Below, piece after piece: positions 1-6,398 of a stretch of 8,876 nucleotides of DNA; the first letter of the stretch is position 1; the number at the start of each line of letters is the position of its first letter. Source of the DNA: Acidobacteria bacterium UBA6911 (lineage in GTDB: Bacteria > Acidobacteriota > UBA6911); NCBI GenBank assembly GCA_002451015.1, contig DKBB01000143.1, forward strand, positions 6,856-15,731, written 5' to 3'. The notes below the pieces were generated by a model. The model was not told the DNA's origin and ran no database searches. It saw nothing but the letters and a program-made list of their open reading frames with translations. Made by a program: the position numbers and the translations under genes.

Positions 1-72
1 CCGATCGTGGCCAAAATCAACGGGCATCAAAACAGGGGCATTATCCTAAAACCGGAGGCGGGCAGTGACTGA
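1..72 (+). CDS. 3' end of an unidentified protein gene (partial)
   Basis: The first reading frame is open from the window edge and ends at a TGA at 70-72, giving 23 residues (starting PIVAKINGHQ and ending KPEAGSD). It would overlap the GTG start of the zinc-ribbon gene at 65 by 8 bases, an arrangement typical of translational coupling. The third frame is also open here and would stop at 66-68, giving a 4-base overlap, but its residues look less protein-like. I do not recognise the family from so short a tail. The claim is only that an upstream gene in the same direction probably ends here. Confidence 0.4.
   Translation, partial: PIVAKINGHQNRGIILKPEAGSD
54..58 (+). promoter_or_regulatory. 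Ribosome binding site for the zinc-ribbon gene
   Basis: GGAGG lies 6 bases before the GTG at 65. This fixes GTG as the start codon although no ATG is available nearby. The site lies inside the 3' end of the preceding reading frame. Confidence 0.7.
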
Positions 73-277
73 AAAACGTGAAGACAACAACCAACCGTAT
101 TCACAGACGCACACCGTACACAAAATCTGTCCACACTGCGGCCACAAGTTAAGCCCGTGGCAGCAGGTATTGCTTTCCGTTGACCGAGCACTGGTATGCA
201 AAAACTGCTGGTACCGGATTATTCTGGAAATCAGCGATAACCAGGAAAACGATCCTCCTACCCCCGATAAGGAGTAG
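65..277 (+). CDS. Small zinc-ribbon protein, function unknown
   Basis: A 70-residue protein starting at GTG with a well-spaced GGAGG. It has two CxxC knuckles, Cys22/Cys25 (CPHCG) and Cys45/Cys48 (CKNC), separated by 19 residues. This is the spacing of a single treble-clef or zinc-ribbon fold binding one zinc ion. The first 20 residues are polar and the last 15 are acidic and proline-containing, so only the middle should be folded. There is no signal peptide or membrane segment, so it should be cytoplasmic. The stop codon is 5 bases from the start of the glutamate dehydrogenase gene, and the AAGGAG used by that gene lies in its last codons, so the two are very likely co-translated. A role as a partner or regulator of the dehydrogenase is inference from position alone. 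I do not recognise a named family. Confidence 0.75.
   Translation: MTEKREDNNQPYSQTHTVHKICPHCGHKLSPWQQVLLSVDRALVCKNCWYRIILEISDNQENDPPTPDKE
269..274 (+). promoter_or_regulatory. Ribosome binding site for glutamate dehydrogenase
   Basis: AAGGAG ends 8 bases before the ATG at 283 and overlaps the last codons of the zinc-ribbon gene. It supports the ATG at 283 as start and coupling of the two genes. Confidence 0.75.
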
Positions 278-282
278 CGCCC

Positions 283-1530
283 ATGCAATCCTACAACTCA
301 TTCAAGGTTGCTCAATCCCAGGTCGAGGCTGCCGGACAACTGCTGAACCTCGACCAGGCCACCCTCGATCTGCTGCTCTGGCCACAGCGGGAATTTACCT
401 TCACCCTCCCTGTAAGAATGGACAGCGGAGAAATAAAAATTCTGCACGGGTATCGCATCCAGCACAATTTCGCCCGGGGCCCGGCCAAGGGAGGTATACG
501 ATTTCACCCGGATGAGACCATCGATACCGTGCGGGCGCTCGCCGGATGGATGACCTGGAAAACCGCCGTGGCCGACCTGCCTCTCGGCGGAGGCAAAGGG
601 GGCGTAATCTGCGACCCAAGGAAAATGTCCCAGAGAGAGATTGAGCTCACCTCCAGGGCTTATGTCCGGGCTTTATGGCAGCATATCGGTGTGGATCGGG
701 ATATCGCCGCAACCGATGTTTACACCAATCCTCAAACCATGGCCTGGATGCTGGACGAGTATGAAACCATCAAAGGCCAGCACCAGCCGGGCGTGGTGAC
801 AAACAAACCCATTTCCCTGGGGGGAAGCGAAGGACGCCGCAATGCGACCGCCCGAGGCGGGGTCATCGTTGTTCGGGAAGCCTGTAAAACATACGGGGTC
901 GACCCAACCGGAGATTATGCTGTTCAAGGCTTCGGCAACGCCGGGCAACGTGCCGCCATTTTACACCGGGATCTCCTGGGAGGCGGCAACCTGGTGGCCG
1001 TAAGCGACTCAAGAGGAGCTATCTACAACAAAAACGGCCTCAATCCCATGGAGCTGATCAATCACAAGCTGAGAACGGGATCGGTCCTGGACTTCCCGGG
1101 ATCAGAGCCCATCGATCCCGACTCCCTTCTGGAGTTGAATGTCGGGATACTCTACCCGGCAGCCCTGGAAAACGTTATCCATATCAAGAACGCCGATCGC
1201 ATTCAGGCCAGAATTATTTGCGAACTTGCCAACGGGCCCACCTCCCCGCAGGCGGACGCCGCTCTGTTCGACAAAGGAGTCCATGTAATCCCCGACATTC
1301 TTGCCAATGCCGGCGGTGTCACCGTTTCCTACCTGGAAATGGTTCAGAACCGAAGTTCCTTCTATTGGAACGATCTCAGCATCAACAAAAGACTCGATTC
1401 GACCATGATCACGGCGTATCAGGCGGTACACAGCGCCTCAAAGGAAAGACAGGTTTCCCCCCGAATGGGCGCTATGCTGGTGGCCGTGGCCCGCGTCGCG
1501 GAGTCATGTAAATTAAGGGGATGGGTGTAG
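283..1530 (+). CDS. gdhA: NAD(P)-dependent glutamate dehydrogenase (Glu/Leu/Phe/Val dehydrogenase family)
   Basis: A 415-residue cytoplasmic enzyme, the usual length for the hexameric family that interconverts glutamate with 2-oxoglutarate and ammonia. The N-terminal substrate domain has the lysines expected for glutamate binding and catalysis: Lys69 in GPAKGGIRFHP, Lys93 in MTWKTAV and Lys105 in PLGGGKGG. The catalytic aspartate is Asp145 in the loop DIAATDVYTN. The Rossmann domain has GFGNAG at residues 216-221 and an Asp242 at the end of the second strand, which favours NAD over NADP. Ser349 in VTVSYLEM matches the serine that contacts the side-chain carboxylate in glutamate-specific members, so glutamate is a better guess than leucine, valine or phenylalanine. 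The loop around the catalytic Asp and the helix after Ser349 (LEMVQNRSSFYW) depart from the usual IPAPD and FEWVQN forms, so this is a divergent member. It is probably co-transcribed with the zinc-ribbon gene. No obvious terminator follows. Confidence 0.93.
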   Translation: MQSYNSFKVAQSQVEAAGQLLNLDQATLDLLLWPQREFTFTLPVRMDSGEIKILHGYRIQHNFARGPAKGGIRFHPDETIDTVRALAGWMTWKTAVADLPLGGGKGGVICDPRKMSQREIELTSRAYVRALWQHIGVDRDIAATDVYTNPQTMAWMLDEYETIKGQHQPGVVTNKPISLGGSEGRRNATARGGVIVVREACKTYGVDPTGDYAVQGFGNAGQRAAILHRDLLGGGNLVAVSDSRGAIYNKNGLNPMELINHKLRTGSVLDFPGSEPIDPDSLLELNVGILYPAALENVIHIKNADRIQARIICELANGPTSPQADAALFDKGVHVIPDILANAGGVTVSYLEMVQNRSSFYWNDLSINKRLDSTMITAYQAVHSASKERQVSPRMGAMLVAVARVAESCKLRGWV

Positions 1531-1546
1531 CATCATAAAGCGGATG

Positions 1547-1578
1547 GAACGTGTGAACGTATAAACGTGCGAACGAAA
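1547..1578 (+). repeat. Period-8 GAACGTNN repeat array, four units
   Basis: Four consecutive 8-base units begin at 1547, 1555, 1563 and 1571: GAACGTGT, GAACGTAT, AAACGTGC and GAACGAAA. The first six bases are conserved and the last two vary. The array starts 16 bases after the glutamate dehydrogenase stop. Two more units lie at 1643-1658 and related arrays lie at 4637-4668 and 4820-4835. Confidence 0.7.
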
Positions 1579-1633
1579 GGGGATGAGGTTCTTACTGTGA
1601 TGCGTCGGTTTTGGTGCGTCCTCGTAGTTCGTA

Positions 1634-3448
1634 TCAGCTTGGGAACGTTTGAACGTTCTCACCGCTTTCTTTCCTTTTATAACACTTAATAAAAAAAGGG
1701 GCATCCCCAATCTGAGATTCAGCAGTAGCTCCATCCCCGAATACGGCATCCACTTCGTAGTTCGATTCAATCCATTCCATCAGAGTGCGGTAATAATCCC
1801 GGCCAAATATTTTCGCATCGAACTCGGATGTTGGCCGGTTGAATAAAAATATAAACCGGACATTTTTTTCCAGAAGGATTCGGATCGCATCGAGCTCCTC
1901 ACGGCGATCAAGAAGTCCGGGAGTCAGGATTTCCTTCCGGAGCGGGGCGGGACGGTCCGCCAGAAAATTCAGGCTGCTCCCTTCCGGAAGCGCCAGAATG
2001 TACTCCCCAGGATTGCTATGGAGCGCTATATACTCCAGCGTCCGATCCACCGGCAACCCGATGGCTGGCAACACCGAAAAATCTCCACGGGGTGTACTCA
2101 CCGTATAATGCGGGTTTCCCCTGTATCGAGCGGCAATGATTCCCATAGTGGCACTCAATGCTATCGTCAGAAAAATAGAAACGGCATAGCGTCTGAATTT
2201 CTTCACCGATGACGGCACTCTGAAGAGAGAGAGATCGGTTACCGCCATATAGAAAAAAAGCACCAGCGGCACGGGAAGCAAACCGGAGCCATATCCGCCT
2301 CCTGCAGGGACCCGAGTAATAATGCGGGCTAATACCATTAAGGCGTACACCGCGACGACTAGCAGGATGCGATTGAAAACAGGATCTCCCTGACGCCGGT
2401 ACAGGACGACCGTGCGATAGCAAATTATCCCGAGTAATAAAACAGGAAGCGCTCGAAATGGATTCAGATCCCAGTGAGTTCCGAACGCCAGCAGATGGAT
2501 CAGAATCAATCCCCAGCTTATACCCGTTACCCACCGAATACGGCGCAGATGTCGGGTGTTGCCGGATTCCTCGCTACGCGTTTCCATGGAATTTCCGGCC
2601 AATCGTAAACTAACCAATGAAAACAGTCCCGCGCACCCGAAAAGAAATGCCAGGGCATTTATGAATTCCCGGAAGGTTCTTCCGGGATTGTCAAAACCAA
2701 GTTTCTTTTCATAGAAAGACACTACTTCATCCGGCATGGATCCGGGGAATACGTAGGTATCGATAAAAAATGATTCCAGCGGGATCTTGGCGAACAACAA
2801 TACTCCCACAAGAATAGGTACTATTATAAATCCCGGCAGAAGCAACCGGATGACTTGCAGCCTTTGCCCTCGAGGAGCGGAAATAATTACAGCCGCCAAT
2901 GAAGCCAATACCGCAAGCGCAAATTCCGCCTTACAGCAGAAAGCCAGTCCCGAAAGAATCCCGGCGGCAATCAAATGACCGCTTTTATTGGTATGGAGAT
3001 AACGCACCAAAAGGATGAGGGTAAGCGTTCCGAATAAAGTCCCATACAGGGCGGCATAGCCATATGGGAATATTGTATTCCCGCTTTCCTTAAATACACA
3101 CAACAGCATTACAGCGGTAGCCGAAAGCATCGCCGGATAGGGTGGCATGAACCGGCGGCCCAGGGAAAAAATCGACAGTACCAATAATAACGATCCGAAA
3201 ATCCCCGCCCAATAAAGAGTATTAAGGTGACGTCCAAACAGTGCATAAAGACCCGCATTGATATAAGGAGCAATGGGGCCGTGCATATAGTGGATCTGGG
3301 AATAAAGAATCTCTCCGTTAAGAATGCGAAGGGGTGTGTTCATTTCCCGGCCGCTGTCTACAGCGGGATTCAGCCACATTTGCCAGGTAACGGCAATCAT
3401 CAGCGCCATCAGGACAAAGAGAACGATCGCTGCATGTGCTGTTTTCAT
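1634..3448 (-). CDS. GT-C fold integral membrane glycosyltransferase (ArnT/PMT, GT39-like)
   Basis: A 604-residue multi-spanning membrane protein. A first transmembrane helix (about 6-26) is followed by a periplasmic loop with Asp31 and Glu35 in VDSGREMNTP, then LRILNGEILYSQIHY and HGPIAPYINAGLYALFG to about residue 72. This is the early 'D..RE ... G..LY ... GP..PY' pattern of GT-C enzymes that move a sugar from a polyprenyl-phosphate donor, with the Asp as the catalytic base in relatives. About eleven more hydrophobic segments follow (roughly 78-97, 104-119, 127-151, 158-172, 174-191, 201-220, 260-281, 307-323, 333-350, 360-378, 388-406, 421-440). The last 150 residues form a soluble domain ending in NYEVDAVFGDG and PFFIKCYKRK, like the tail of this superfamily. 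The remaining 11 residues are encoded by repeat DNA. Donor and acceptor cannot be told. The Shine-Dalgarno site is weak (CGGAA). The gene converges on glutamate dehydrogenase with a 103-base gap. Confidence 0.75.
   Translation of the reverse strand: MKTAHAAIVLFVLMALMIAVTWQMWLNPAVDSGREMNTPLRILNGEILYSQIHYMHGPIAPYINAGLYALFGRHLNTLYWAGIFGSLLLVLSIFSLGRRFMPPYPAMLSATAVMLLCVFKESGNTIFPYGYAALYGTLFGTLTLILLVRYLHTNKSGHLIAAGILSGLAFCCKAEFALAVLASLAAVIISAPRGQRLQVIRLLLPGFIIVPILVGVLLFAKIPLESFFIDTYVFPGSMPDEVVSFYEKKLGFDNPGRTFREFINALAFLFGCAGLFSLVSLRLAGNSMETRSEESGNTRHLRRIRWVTGISWGLILIHLLAFGTHWDLNPFRALPVLLLGIICYRTVVLYRRQGDPVFNRILLVVAVYALMVLARIITRVPAGGGYGSGLLPVPLVLFFYMAVTDLSLFRVPSSVKKFRRYAVSIFLTIALSATMGIIAARYRGNPHYTVSTPRGDFSVLPAIGLPVDRTLEYIALHSNPGEYILALPEGSSLNFLADRPAPLRKEILTPGLLDRREELDAIRILLEKNVRFIFLFNRPTSEFDAKIFGRDYYRTLMEWIESNYEVDAVFGDGATAESQIGDAPFFIKCYKRKESGENVQTFPS
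1643..1658 (+). repeat. Two-unit GAACGTNN repeat inside the glycosyltransferase 3' end
   Basis: Two 8-base units, GAACGTTT and GAACGTTC, lie in tandem and form a near-palindrome because AACGTT is self-complementary. On the minus strand they encode the residues ENVQTF near the C-terminus of the glycosyltransferase. This places the repeat inside the reading frame just before its stop codon. Confidence 0.65.
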
Positions 3449-3513
3449 AATTCCGGTAGAAGTACGGGCCAGCTGCGATTTATGCGAACTTACCGCAAAA
3501 GTTGTCTTAAAAG

Positions 3514-3519
3514 ATTATA
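3514..3519 (-). promoter_or_regulatory. Possible -10 box for the glycosyltransferase gene
   Basis: The minus strand reads TATAAT here, 65 bases before the glycosyltransferase ATG, which would give a leader of roughly 55-60 bases. No good -35 hexamer is present at the proper distance, so this is only a candidate. Confidence 0.3.
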
Positions 3520-3576
3520 GGACGCAATTTTAAATGGTGGATATGAGTAAATGGCATTTGCCGGACAATCGTCAGA

Positions 3577-3621
3577 CTGCCGTACGGTTTGAACCTTTTT
3601 CATCCAAACCGGTACGGGCAG
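3577..3621. other. Long imperfect stem-loop in the 3449-3853 gene-free region
   Basis: CTGCCGTACGGTTTG (3577-3591) is complementary to 3605-3621, which reads the same arm with two single extra G residues. This gives about 15 paired bases around a 13-base loop containing five T residues. Neither strand has a T-run after the stem, so it is not a standard terminator. On the minus strand it lies 232 bases after the RRM gene and 128 bases before the glycosyltransferase start. Confidence 0.6.
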
Positions 3622-3664
3622 CTTCCTGCAGGGAATTTTGAAATAAATACAGACCGGTGTGCCT

Positions 3665-3719
3665 GATTAAGTGTGACGGCCGCCATCATGACAACCGCAG
3701 GCGGCGCCGCACTTCAATC
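3665..3719. other. GC-rich bulged hairpin in the 3449-3853 gene-free region
   Basis: Four nested paired segments line up in order: GATT (3665-3668) with AATC (3716-3719), AAGTG (3669-3673) with CACTT (3710-3714), CGGC (3677-3680) with GCCG (3706-3709), and CGCC (3681-3684) with GGCG (3700-3703). That makes 17 base pairs with three small bulges and a 15-base loop. Together with the stem-loop at 3577-3621 it is the main structure in this 405-base stretch, in which I see no gene. Confidence 0.55.
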
Positions 3720-3853
3720 GGAGGCCGGACCTCGTCGTGGCACAGAATCAGTATTCCAATAACCTCAGTGACCCGTAATCAGGAATTTACCGTTGCCAAT
3801 GCAGCAGGGATGCATCCTCTTTCTCTATCCGCATAGGATTACAGTATCCGGTA

Positions 3854-4396
3854 CTACCAACGGTTTTTATAATCCCGATTATTATCGAAGTCCTCGTCTT
3901 CAGCGTCGCCGAAAAACTGTCCTCCGCTGCGTTCCCTTATCGGGCCTCTTCTGCCTGCAGATTCCCCTTTGGATCCATTGTTTTGTTTACGTTTTCGGGA
4001 GGGCTTGGCGTCACGCCCGAAATTACGGTTTCTTCTTTCCGCGCGACTCGACCGGGGACTTTCCAGAGAGTCTGTTCCCACTTCGATGTTGTGCGGAGAA
4101 GTTCTCGGAACGGAAGCCTGGCGATAAGCGCCACCGCTGGGGCGGGACTCCCTCGCTCTCGCTTCGTTGATTGTTATATTGCGCCCTTTTAGTTCCTGAT
4201 TGTTGAAACGGCGCGTTGCTTCGTCGGCGTGTGCCTGTTCGCTGAACTCAACAAATGCAAATCCCCTCGGTTTTCCCGTCTCGCGATCCATGGGGATTAT
4301 GACATTTGAAAGAGGTCCGACAGGCGAAAAAAACTCCCTTAAATCCGATTCAGTCACATCGTAGGAAAGGTTTCCTACAAACAAACGTACAGACAT
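3854..4396 (-). CDS. RRM-type RNA-binding protein with disordered C-terminal tail
   Basis: A 180-residue protein with one RNA recognition motif in residues 2-82, followed by a tail of about 97 residues. RNP2 is LFVGNL at 5-10 and RNP1 is RGFAFVEF at 44-51. The aromatic residues that stack on RNA bases, Phe6, Phe46 and Phe48, are all present. The tail is rich in Arg, Ser, Gly, Asn and charged residues, with a basic middle and an acidic patch (DAEDEDFD) near the end, so it is probably unstructured and may add RNA contacts. Bacterial single-RRM proteins of this kind are often cold-induced and bind RNA broadly, but many are only 80-110 residues, so this tail is long. The start is ATG at 4396, because AGGGAG lies 4 bases upstream and the RRM begins right after. 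An in-frame GTG at 4423 would add nine unrelated residues with no good ribosome site. It has its own long flanking regions and is probably transcribed alone. Confidence 0.9.
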   Translation of the reverse strand: MSVRLFVGNLSYDVTESDLREFFSPVGPLSNVIIPMDRETGKPRGFAFVEFSEQAHADEATRRFNNQELKGRNITINEARARESRPSGGAYRQASVPRTSPHNIEVGTDSLESPRSSRAERRNRNFGRDAKPSRKRKQNNGSKGESAGRRGPIRERSGGQFFGDAEDEDFDNNRDYKNRW

Positions 4397-4400
4397 TTTT

Positions 4401-4406
4401 CTCCCT
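4401..4406 (-). promoter_or_regulatory. Ribosome binding site deciding the RRM protein start
   Basis: The minus strand reads AGGGAG followed by AAAA and the ATG at 4396-4394. This favours that ATG over the in-frame GTG at 4423. Confidence 0.7.
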
Positions 4407-4636
4407 ATAAAACCCCGGACCACGCTTGAAAATTCAAACCTGCAAACCGGTAGATTTTCATGCGATATGTCTCGGGGGTATGTTAATAAATTTTCTAAGT
4501 GGACCTGTTCTCATCTTAACAGCCATGCTGGAGTACATTTTCTAATCTCATATCGGAATTTTACACTAAAAAATCGGAAAAAAAACAAAATCCGGAATGT
4601 AGAAAGAAAAAAAGTCGGAAGTCGGCAAATAACATT

Positions 4637-4668
4637 GAACGTGCAAACATATGAATGTGCGAACTTTA
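4637..4668 (+). repeat. Period-8 GAACGTNN repeat array, four degenerate units
   Basis: The units are GAACGTGC, AAACATAT, GAATGTGC and GAACTTTA. They are the same 8-base family and phase as the array at 1547-1578, with more mutations. Confidence 0.6.
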
Positions 4669-4685
4669 ATTAGATTGGATTCTTG

Positions 4686-4716
4686 CTCTGAGGGGTCGAA
4701 AATCGACACTTTAGAG
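4686..4716. other. 31-base hairpin with 14-base arms
   Basis: CTCTGAGGGGTCGA (4686-4699) pairs with TCGACACTTTAGAG (4703-4716) over a 3-base AAA loop, with one mismatch and two G-U pairs if transcribed from the plus strand. No T-run follows on either strand, so a standard intrinsic terminator is unlikely. Confidence 0.6.
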
Positions 4717-4819
4717 TCATGCGTTCCGACGAGGAGAGGGTGGGACATTGGACGTAAAAACGTTCAATCCTTCACGACATCTTGCGCATTCGATCCATCA
4801 GGGCAGTAAAAACATCATA

Positions 4820-4835
4820 AATCGTTCGCACGTTC
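4820..4835 (-). repeat. Inverted GAACGTNN repeat, two units
   Basis: The minus strand reads GAACGTGC then GAACGATT, the same 8-base family as the array at 4637-4668 but in opposite orientation. A single further minus-strand unit, GAACGTTT, lies at 4758-4765. Confidence 0.55.
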
Positions 4836-4920
4836 TTACTTTTACACTACCTAACGGTTTCACGTATCCACGAAACTGCATGGCCCGGGAACGAAGCGCA
4901 TCATGGTTGGTCTGGGGATC

Positions 4921-6300
4921 CTATTCCTCGGCAGAATCGAAATAATGGTTGTAGTAAATCTTTTGTTCCGGATTTTGGATCGCTCCCGAATTCAGCTTGT
5001 CAAAAATTTCCCGGGCTGCGGTATCGATCCTCTGTTTTGGTATAAATTGAAGGATTTTCGTCAGCTTGTCGAAGCTGACCCGGTAATCCCGGGCATCCAG
5101 ATTGGAATCATCCCGCGAGATCGGTATGTCCCCCAGGGTGCCGGCGATGATTTTTGCAACCTCGTCAATCTGGTAATTCTGTATGTCCGAGCCCACGTTA
5201 AAAACCTGGTTCCCGACTTCCCGCAGGTCTGCTTCGATGCACCGGATATATACATCCGCGGCGTCCTCCACACCAAGAAGCGGACGCCATTGCTTGCCGC
5301 CGAACACCTGAATCTCACCTTCCGTAAAAGACTTCATGCTCATGGTATTGACGACCAGGTCGAAACGCATGCGGGGAGAATAGCCGTAAAGGGTTCCCAT
5401 TCTTAAAATAGTCGGACTGAAATAATCGTCCCCCATCCCGAGAATAATCTTCTCCGATTCAATTTTCGTGCGTGCATAGAGGGAGACCGGATTCAGCGCC
5501 GCCTGCTCATCCAGCTCTTCCGCACCGATACCGTAAACACTGCAGGTCGAAGCATATAAAAACCGGTTGATATGATGGAGCTTGCACGCCGACGCCAAAG
5601 CCTGCGTAGCAAGAACATTCGTTTCGATTGTTTCGGTCGGCCGTATTTTAGATGCGGGATCGCCAACAATAGCCGCCAGCAATACGACCGCATCGATATC
5701 CTCAAGAGATTTCACGCAGGTATGTATGTTCCGTAAATCTCCCTCAACTACCTCCAGCCCGGCGTTTCCGGGAATGGAATCAATAGCACGACGGCCGTAG
5801 ATAAAGCTGTCCAGAATACGCACGCTAAAACCGCGCTGCAGGAGTCTTTCCGCCAACACGCATCCCAGGAAACCGGCACCGCCGACAACCAGAACTCTCC
5901 CGGCAGGTTTCGTTGAAATTGCATTGTTTGTCGACAACCCATGCATCCGGCTCAGGTCCTCGATCGAAAATACATCCTTCACTTTTCCTTCAGGCGTTAA
6001 GACCGGCACAAAATGAACGCCATACAACTCCATGTCGGAAACCACTCGTCCCGATTCTTCCCGGTTCTTTATGCTTTGCTCTGTCAGCTTGAATTCATGC
6101 TTCAGGGGATATTCGCCGATTTTTTCTTTGCCCTGGCCACCGCTGATAAGCAGCCGGCGGAGGTCCATAATTGTTACGCCGCCCAGGTAAGATCCGGTTT
6201 CATCCAGCACAAAAGCGGCATCAAAGGGGCTTCTTTCGATCGATTGAATCGCCCTTTGAATCGAGGTACCACTCTCCACACATACAACAGGATATTTCAT
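4921..6300 (-). CDS. CBS-domain/SDR fusion: NAD-dependent sugar-nucleotide epimerase or dehydratase
   Basis: A 459-residue cytoplasmic protein made of two parts. Residues 1-125 are a pair of CBS domains (a Bateman module): CBS1 ends in GGVTIMDLRRLL (39-51) and CBS2 in KDVFSIEDL (108-116). The Thr43/Asp46 and Ser112/Asp115 pairs match positions that bind the ribose and phosphate of adenine nucleotides. From residue 134 it is an extended short-chain dehydrogenase: GGAGFLG (140-146) binds NAD, Asp164 ends the second strand, LAAIVGDPA lies at 208-216, and the catalytic set is Ser251 or Thr252 with Tyr275-x3-Lys279. Such SDRs act on nucleotide sugars by oxidising C4 of the hexose. The substrate cannot be told. 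CBS modules are better known fused to nucleotidyltransferases of surface-glycan loci. Here one may sense an adenine nucleotide and control the epimerase, which is inference. AAGG lies 8 bases before the ATG. It follows a second SDR gene with a 129-base gap. Confidence 0.88.
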   Translation of the reverse strand: MKYPVVCVESGTSIQRAIQSIERSPFDAAFVLDETGSYLGGVTIMDLRRLLISGGQGKEKIGEYPLKHEFKLTEQSIKNREESGRVVSDMELYGVHFVPVLTPEGKVKDVFSIEDLSRMHGLSTNNAISTKPAGRVLVVGGAGFLGCVLAERLLQRGFSVRILDSFIYGRRAIDSIPGNAGLEVVEGDLRNIHTCVKSLEDIDAVVLLAAIVGDPASKIRPTETIETNVLATQALASACKLHHINRFLYASTCSVYGIGAEELDEQAALNPVSLYARTKIESEKIILGMGDDYFSPTILRMGTLYGYSPRMRFDLVVNTMSMKSFTEGEIQVFGGKQWRPLLGVEDAADVYIRCIEADLREVGNQVFNVGSDIQNYQIDEVAKIIAGTLGDIPISRDDSNLDARDYRVSFDKLTKILQFIPKQRIDTAAREIFDKLNSGAIQNPEQKIYYNHYFDSAEE

Positions 6301-6373
6301 TCCGTTTACCTTAAGTCCTATTACCTGACCGTTTTTAAAACAATAATTAGAATTTATTATGCCTTTGAAGAAA

Positions 6374-6398
6374 GAAGTCAGAAGACCTGCCTGACTTC
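6374..6398 (-). terminator. Weak hairpin after the SDR epimerase gene, possible terminator
   Basis: GAAGTCAG (6374-6381) and CTGACTTC (6391-6398) form a perfect 8-base stem with a 9-base loop. On the minus strand it starts 32 bases after the stop of the SDR gene and is followed by TTTCTTC, a broken T-run. The stem is not GC-rich. The region also contains scattered GTCAGA-like near-repeats, so it may be a simple-repeat by-product. Confidence 0.3.

Larger units (their letters stand above)
4397..4920. other. Gene-free region of 524 bases with repeats and a hairpin
   Basis: I see no convincing gene here. The part from about 4560 to 4620 is very A-rich on the plus strand. It holds a hairpin at 4686-4716, a direct period-8 array at 4637-4668, a single inverted GAACGTTT unit at 4758-4765 and an inverted two-unit copy at 4820-4835. 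It must contain the promoter of the RRM gene and the 3' end of the CBS-SDR transcript, but I could not pick out either. Confidence 0.5.

Noticed and set aside
180..515. A 111-residue plus-strand reading frame overlapping the start of glutamate dehydrogenase
   Set aside because: It runs out of frame through two well-supported genes and has no family motif; it is a shadow.
1547..1658. CRISPR-like array
   Set aside because: Units are only 8 bases, contiguous and degenerate, with no spacers and no cas genes.
1513..1770. An 85-residue minus-strand reading frame over the gdhA/glycosyltransferase junction
   Set aside because: It translates the end of two genes in the wrong frame plus the period-8 repeat, and has no motif or ribosome site.
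2016..2534. A 172-residue minus-strand reading frame inside the glycosyltransferase gene
   Set aside because: It lies wholly within the membrane protein gene in another frame and shows no domain.
3793..4170. A 125-residue plus-strand reading frame opposite the RRM gene
   Set aside because: It is antisense to a gene with clear RNP1 and RNP2 motifs and has no recognisable domain itself.
3854..4423. GTG at 4423 as the RRM protein start
   Set aside because: The ATG at 4396 has AGGGAG at the right distance and the RRM fold starts directly after it.
4467..4945. Short reading frames on both strands in the 524-base gap (for example 4467-4673, 4748-4945 and minus 4566-4748)
   Set aside because: They are made of A-rich DNA and repeat units, lack ribosome sites and match no family I know.
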